In this document: positions 61,303-64,000 of the stretch, one piece after another
How the letters are laid out: the number at the start of each line of letters is the position of its first letter
Numbering within the stretch: the first letter of the stretch is position 1
NCBI RefSeq assembly: GCF_963675165.1
Contig: NC_087377.1
Location: forward strand, 14,752,198-14,816,197
Length of the DNA: 64,000 nucleotides
DNA from: Halichondria panicea
Lineage: Eukaryota; Porifera; Demospongiae; Suberitida; Halichondriidae
Direction: 5' to 3'
The notes under the pieces: model-generated
Told to the model about the DNA's origin: nothing
Databases searched by the model: none
What the model saw: only the letters and a program-made list of their open reading frames with translations
Translations under genes and position numbers: made by a program

Positions 61303-64000
61303 ATGATCCCTAAAGCAATTCTTTCTGCAACACTGTTGCTCTTCGTGATGTCACACCAAAGTCAAGGTGTGCATGCATGCTGTATACTATTTCTATAATT
61401 GTGATAGACTTAAAACACTCATTGATATTTAATCGACTGATATTCACATGCAGGTATCCAAGTGGGATTCGGTGAACTGGACTACAGTGAGGTGGAGGGA
61501 TCAGGAGGCGTGAATGTGGTCATTCAGAAGCAAAACGAAAATTTTGGCCCTCTGTCTTTCATTCTCAGAACTCTGCCATTCAGCAAAGTTACTCAACGAC
61601 CAGGAGATATTGTCCTACCCAATCCAGCAGAACGTACGTATAACCAAGGGCGTCGAATGTATTGGTATAATTTTTGAGTAAAATTATTGTATAGTTTGCA
61701 AATAATTATATACATTATTTTCAACTTGCAGAAGGAGAGAATGGTCGAAGGGATTTTGTTGAAACAGAAAAAACGATTATAATTCCACCATCAGCTGGAG
61801 CAATGGACCAAACCGTCTTCCTGGAGTTTATTAATGACGATATTAACGAAGCTCCTGAAGGATTCTTTGCCGTGCTTGAGTTTAACGTATCAGCGGAGCA
61901 TGATCAGAGAGACTTGGATGACGGTATCATCCTTATCAGACAGGGAGTGGCACTGATTGTCATACAAGATGATGATGGTGAGTGTTATACAGAATAAGAG
62001 ACCATGCAAATTTGACAGGCAAACGGCTTTCACACTATGTGTTTAGTCACCATGCACCTTTCCTTTATTGATCCCGATAATTTTATATACTATTATAATC
62101 TTGCCTCTCTTTAATTTACCGTGACAGATATCCAGCTGGCGTTTGAAAAGGCCAGCTTCACTGTCCCTGAGCAAGATAGTGATAAAAATGATCTTGTATC
62201 TATCGTGAAAGTAGATGGTCGAATTACTGAGCAAGAGTTGTCGGTCGTTGTACAGCTGACACCTGCATCGGGCGGAGATGGGTTGGCAGAAAATGGTAAG
62301 TGAGAACAATTCTCTTAGAGAGCTTTAAATTGGCCGTAAGTTATTCAGAAGTCAGTGAAAAAAGATCAGTAAAATAGCCAATTACTATAGAATTGTGTTG
62401 GGTTGCATGAGCTGAAGTACACTATACTATATAGTTATAATTATTATTACTGTTTGCACTGCAGGAAAGGACTTTCAAATAACTGAATTAAAGACTCTGA
62501 CCTTATCTCCTGAGCAGCAGAGTGTGCTTGTGCCATTCTCTGTCATCGATGACGGCATAGCTGAACTCGCAGAGACATTCAATATATTTCTTGCCGTACC
62601 AGAAGACACTACAGTTTACACGTTGAGTACGCCGGACAGTGCTACAATAACTATCAAAGATGATGAAGGTATATAATTCTCGTGATTTCATACAATTTTT
62701 GCGATTTTATTTTTGAACACTTATTATGTTCGCAAGAAATAATATTATAGTAATAATTATGCAGTACACCCTGTCCTAAATCTGAATGTCAACATAAATT
62801 CAAGGCAATCACGACATATACTTTTGTAGCTATTATATAGAACTAGAGCGGCTAATAATATTAGTATGATAATTATTACCAACAACTATTACAGATGTAC
62901 GGGTGGGCTTCGTGACCACAGTGGTAACCGGGTCAGAATCAGAGCCAGAGCTGGATGTTTGTTTGAGTATCAGCAATGCTTTTGAACTGTTTCTTGTCGG
63001 GAGGATCGTAGTGGAAGGAAACACTGCCACAGGTATAATTTATGGACTACTAATTCTCATTATACTTTCCTATAATCATTGGTAAAATTGAACATACATG
63101 ATCAATCTATTTTTTGGACACAGAGTTCGTGGATTTCAACGGACTATTTGGAAATTCTGAGGTTTTCCTAGACAATAATTCCCCGGAGCAGTGCTTTACC
63201 TTTAGCATTATTGATGACTCTGTGTTTGAGGGAAACGAGAGTTTCACCATCACAGTGGTATTTCCTCCGGAGGATAATGAAGGGCTCGACATTGATGTGG
63301 ATCCTTCTGTCATCACTGTGGTCATTATCGACGACGAAACACGTAAGAAGTCACGGTTTATATAATTATTGTTTGATCAGTCATTGAGAATAGTTGTTGA
63401 GGTAATGACTAAATTCATTATAGCATATATACAGTTTTCTATATATACTTATGTGAAGCTCACTTATAGAATACTGATTGATCTCTTTTTCATTACTTCA
63501 TTAATTTGCAGCACCCAGAGATCCGTGTGATGATTGCTCACCAAATGCTGACTGCATTGTCTCGGATAACGAAGGGTTGTCGCAATGCATTTGCAGGTCC
63601 GGATACAGGGGAGATGGAAAGGAGTGCGAGAGTAAGTCACATCACCTCTTATAGATAATCTATGTGACAGCAGTATACTGCATGTGAGTATTGCTTCGTT
63701 GCTTTTTTAGTATCAACAATTGTGCGTTAACTTAGACCTATACAACTGTCTGCAAACTTCTAGAGGTTTATGTTATCGTTTTACATGTGCAGACATTAAC
63801 GAGTGCCTGGAAGGGACTGACAACTGCGATATCAATGCTGATTGTACTGATACTGAAGGCAGCTACACATGTGCTTGCAAAGCAGGCTACGAGGGGAATG
63901 GATTCATATGTCGAGGTGAGTTGGCATGATACAGCCATGTAAATGCTGCCTTTACTTGCATTTGCATGTATACTGAGTCAGCGGTGTTGCTTACATATAC
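61303..64000 (+). CDS. Calx-beta and EGF repeat protein, 5' part, runs off the window
   Basis: Nine coding exons are visible: 61303-61366, 61454-61633, 61732-61977, 62128-62295, 62465-62668, 62895-63032, 63124-63342, 63512-63631, 63793-63915. All junctions are phase 1, and about 487 residues are decoded. MIPKAILSATLLLFVMSHQS is a signal peptide. Three Calx-beta domains follow, each split over two exons: residues about 22-163 (GFGELDYSEVEGSGG, EFINDDINEAPEGFFAVLEF, ending QDDDG), 164-287 (FTVPEQDSD, FSVIDDGIAELAETF, KDDEG) and 288-406 (FSIIDDSVFEGNESFTITVV, IIDDE). Two EGF modules follow; the second is a calcium-binding type (NINECLEGTDNCDINADC, YTCACKAGYEGNGFIC). Calx-beta domains bind Ca2+ through the acidic strand ends seen here. 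It is likely a large extracellular or membrane adhesion protein, as in other metazoan Calx-beta/EGF proteins. The 3' end is outside the window. Confidence 0.85.

Overview
The window looks like nuclear DNA of an early-branching metazoan, most likely a demosponge. This is inference: the DNA is AT-rich, introns are short and often built of ATAATTAT-like sequence, CATGCATG strings are frequent, and the extracellular proteins are assembled from sushi, Ig, FN3, TIL, VWC-like, antistasin-like, Kunitz, Calx-beta and EGF modules. There is no bacterial-style gene packing. Splice sites were assigned by eye; in every multi-exon model below the exon lengths and phases close without a leftover frame, which is the main support for them.

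Layout. 0-11 kb: two minus-strand genes, a single-pass receptor-like protein (Ig-FN3-three sushi-TM, 2218-4799) and a secreted sushi protein with an unnamed C-terminal domain (7196-11088). 13.8-17.2 kb: a decayed reverse-transcriptase element, a small inverted-repeat transposon and a ruined sushi gene. 18.2-31.2 kb: three minus-strand paralogues (here A, B, C) of a secreted cysteine-rich inhibitor-like family; A and B lie in a tandem segmental duplication of about 3-4 kb. 31.9-33.9 kb: retroelement debris. 33.96-35.48 kb: an inverted, broken copy of the middle of gene C. 35.9-39.3 kb: a gutted BEL/Pao-type LTR retrotransposon. 40.9-43.0 kb: a fourth intact paralogue (D). 45.9-47.4 kb: a frameshifted TRIM-NHL pseudogene. 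50.7-51.4 kb: a small secreted protein of unknown family. 51.5-52.6 kb: a fragment of an m-AAA (AFG3/paraplegin-like) protease. 52.6-61 kb: gene-poor and rich in inverted repeats. 61.3-64 kb: the 5' part of a Calx-beta/EGF protein gene that runs off the window.

The most coherent biology is the A-D family. All four share a signal peptide, a CTTTTATA (TATA) element about 50 bp before the start codon, half-VWC modules of the type C-x4-C-x4-C-x12-CC-x2-C, TIL modules, a FOLN/EGF-like (antistasin-like) module, a conserved cysteine-rich C-terminal module and a tiny last exon ending in SPPC-x-R-[RK]-G. Paralogues differ mainly in the number of near-identical modules, and C alone adds a Kunitz domain. 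This fits a fast-evolving family of secreted protease inhibitors or matrix/defence proteins; the function is inferred, not shown.

I recognised no tRNA, rRNA or CRISPR array, but I did not do a systematic tRNA search.
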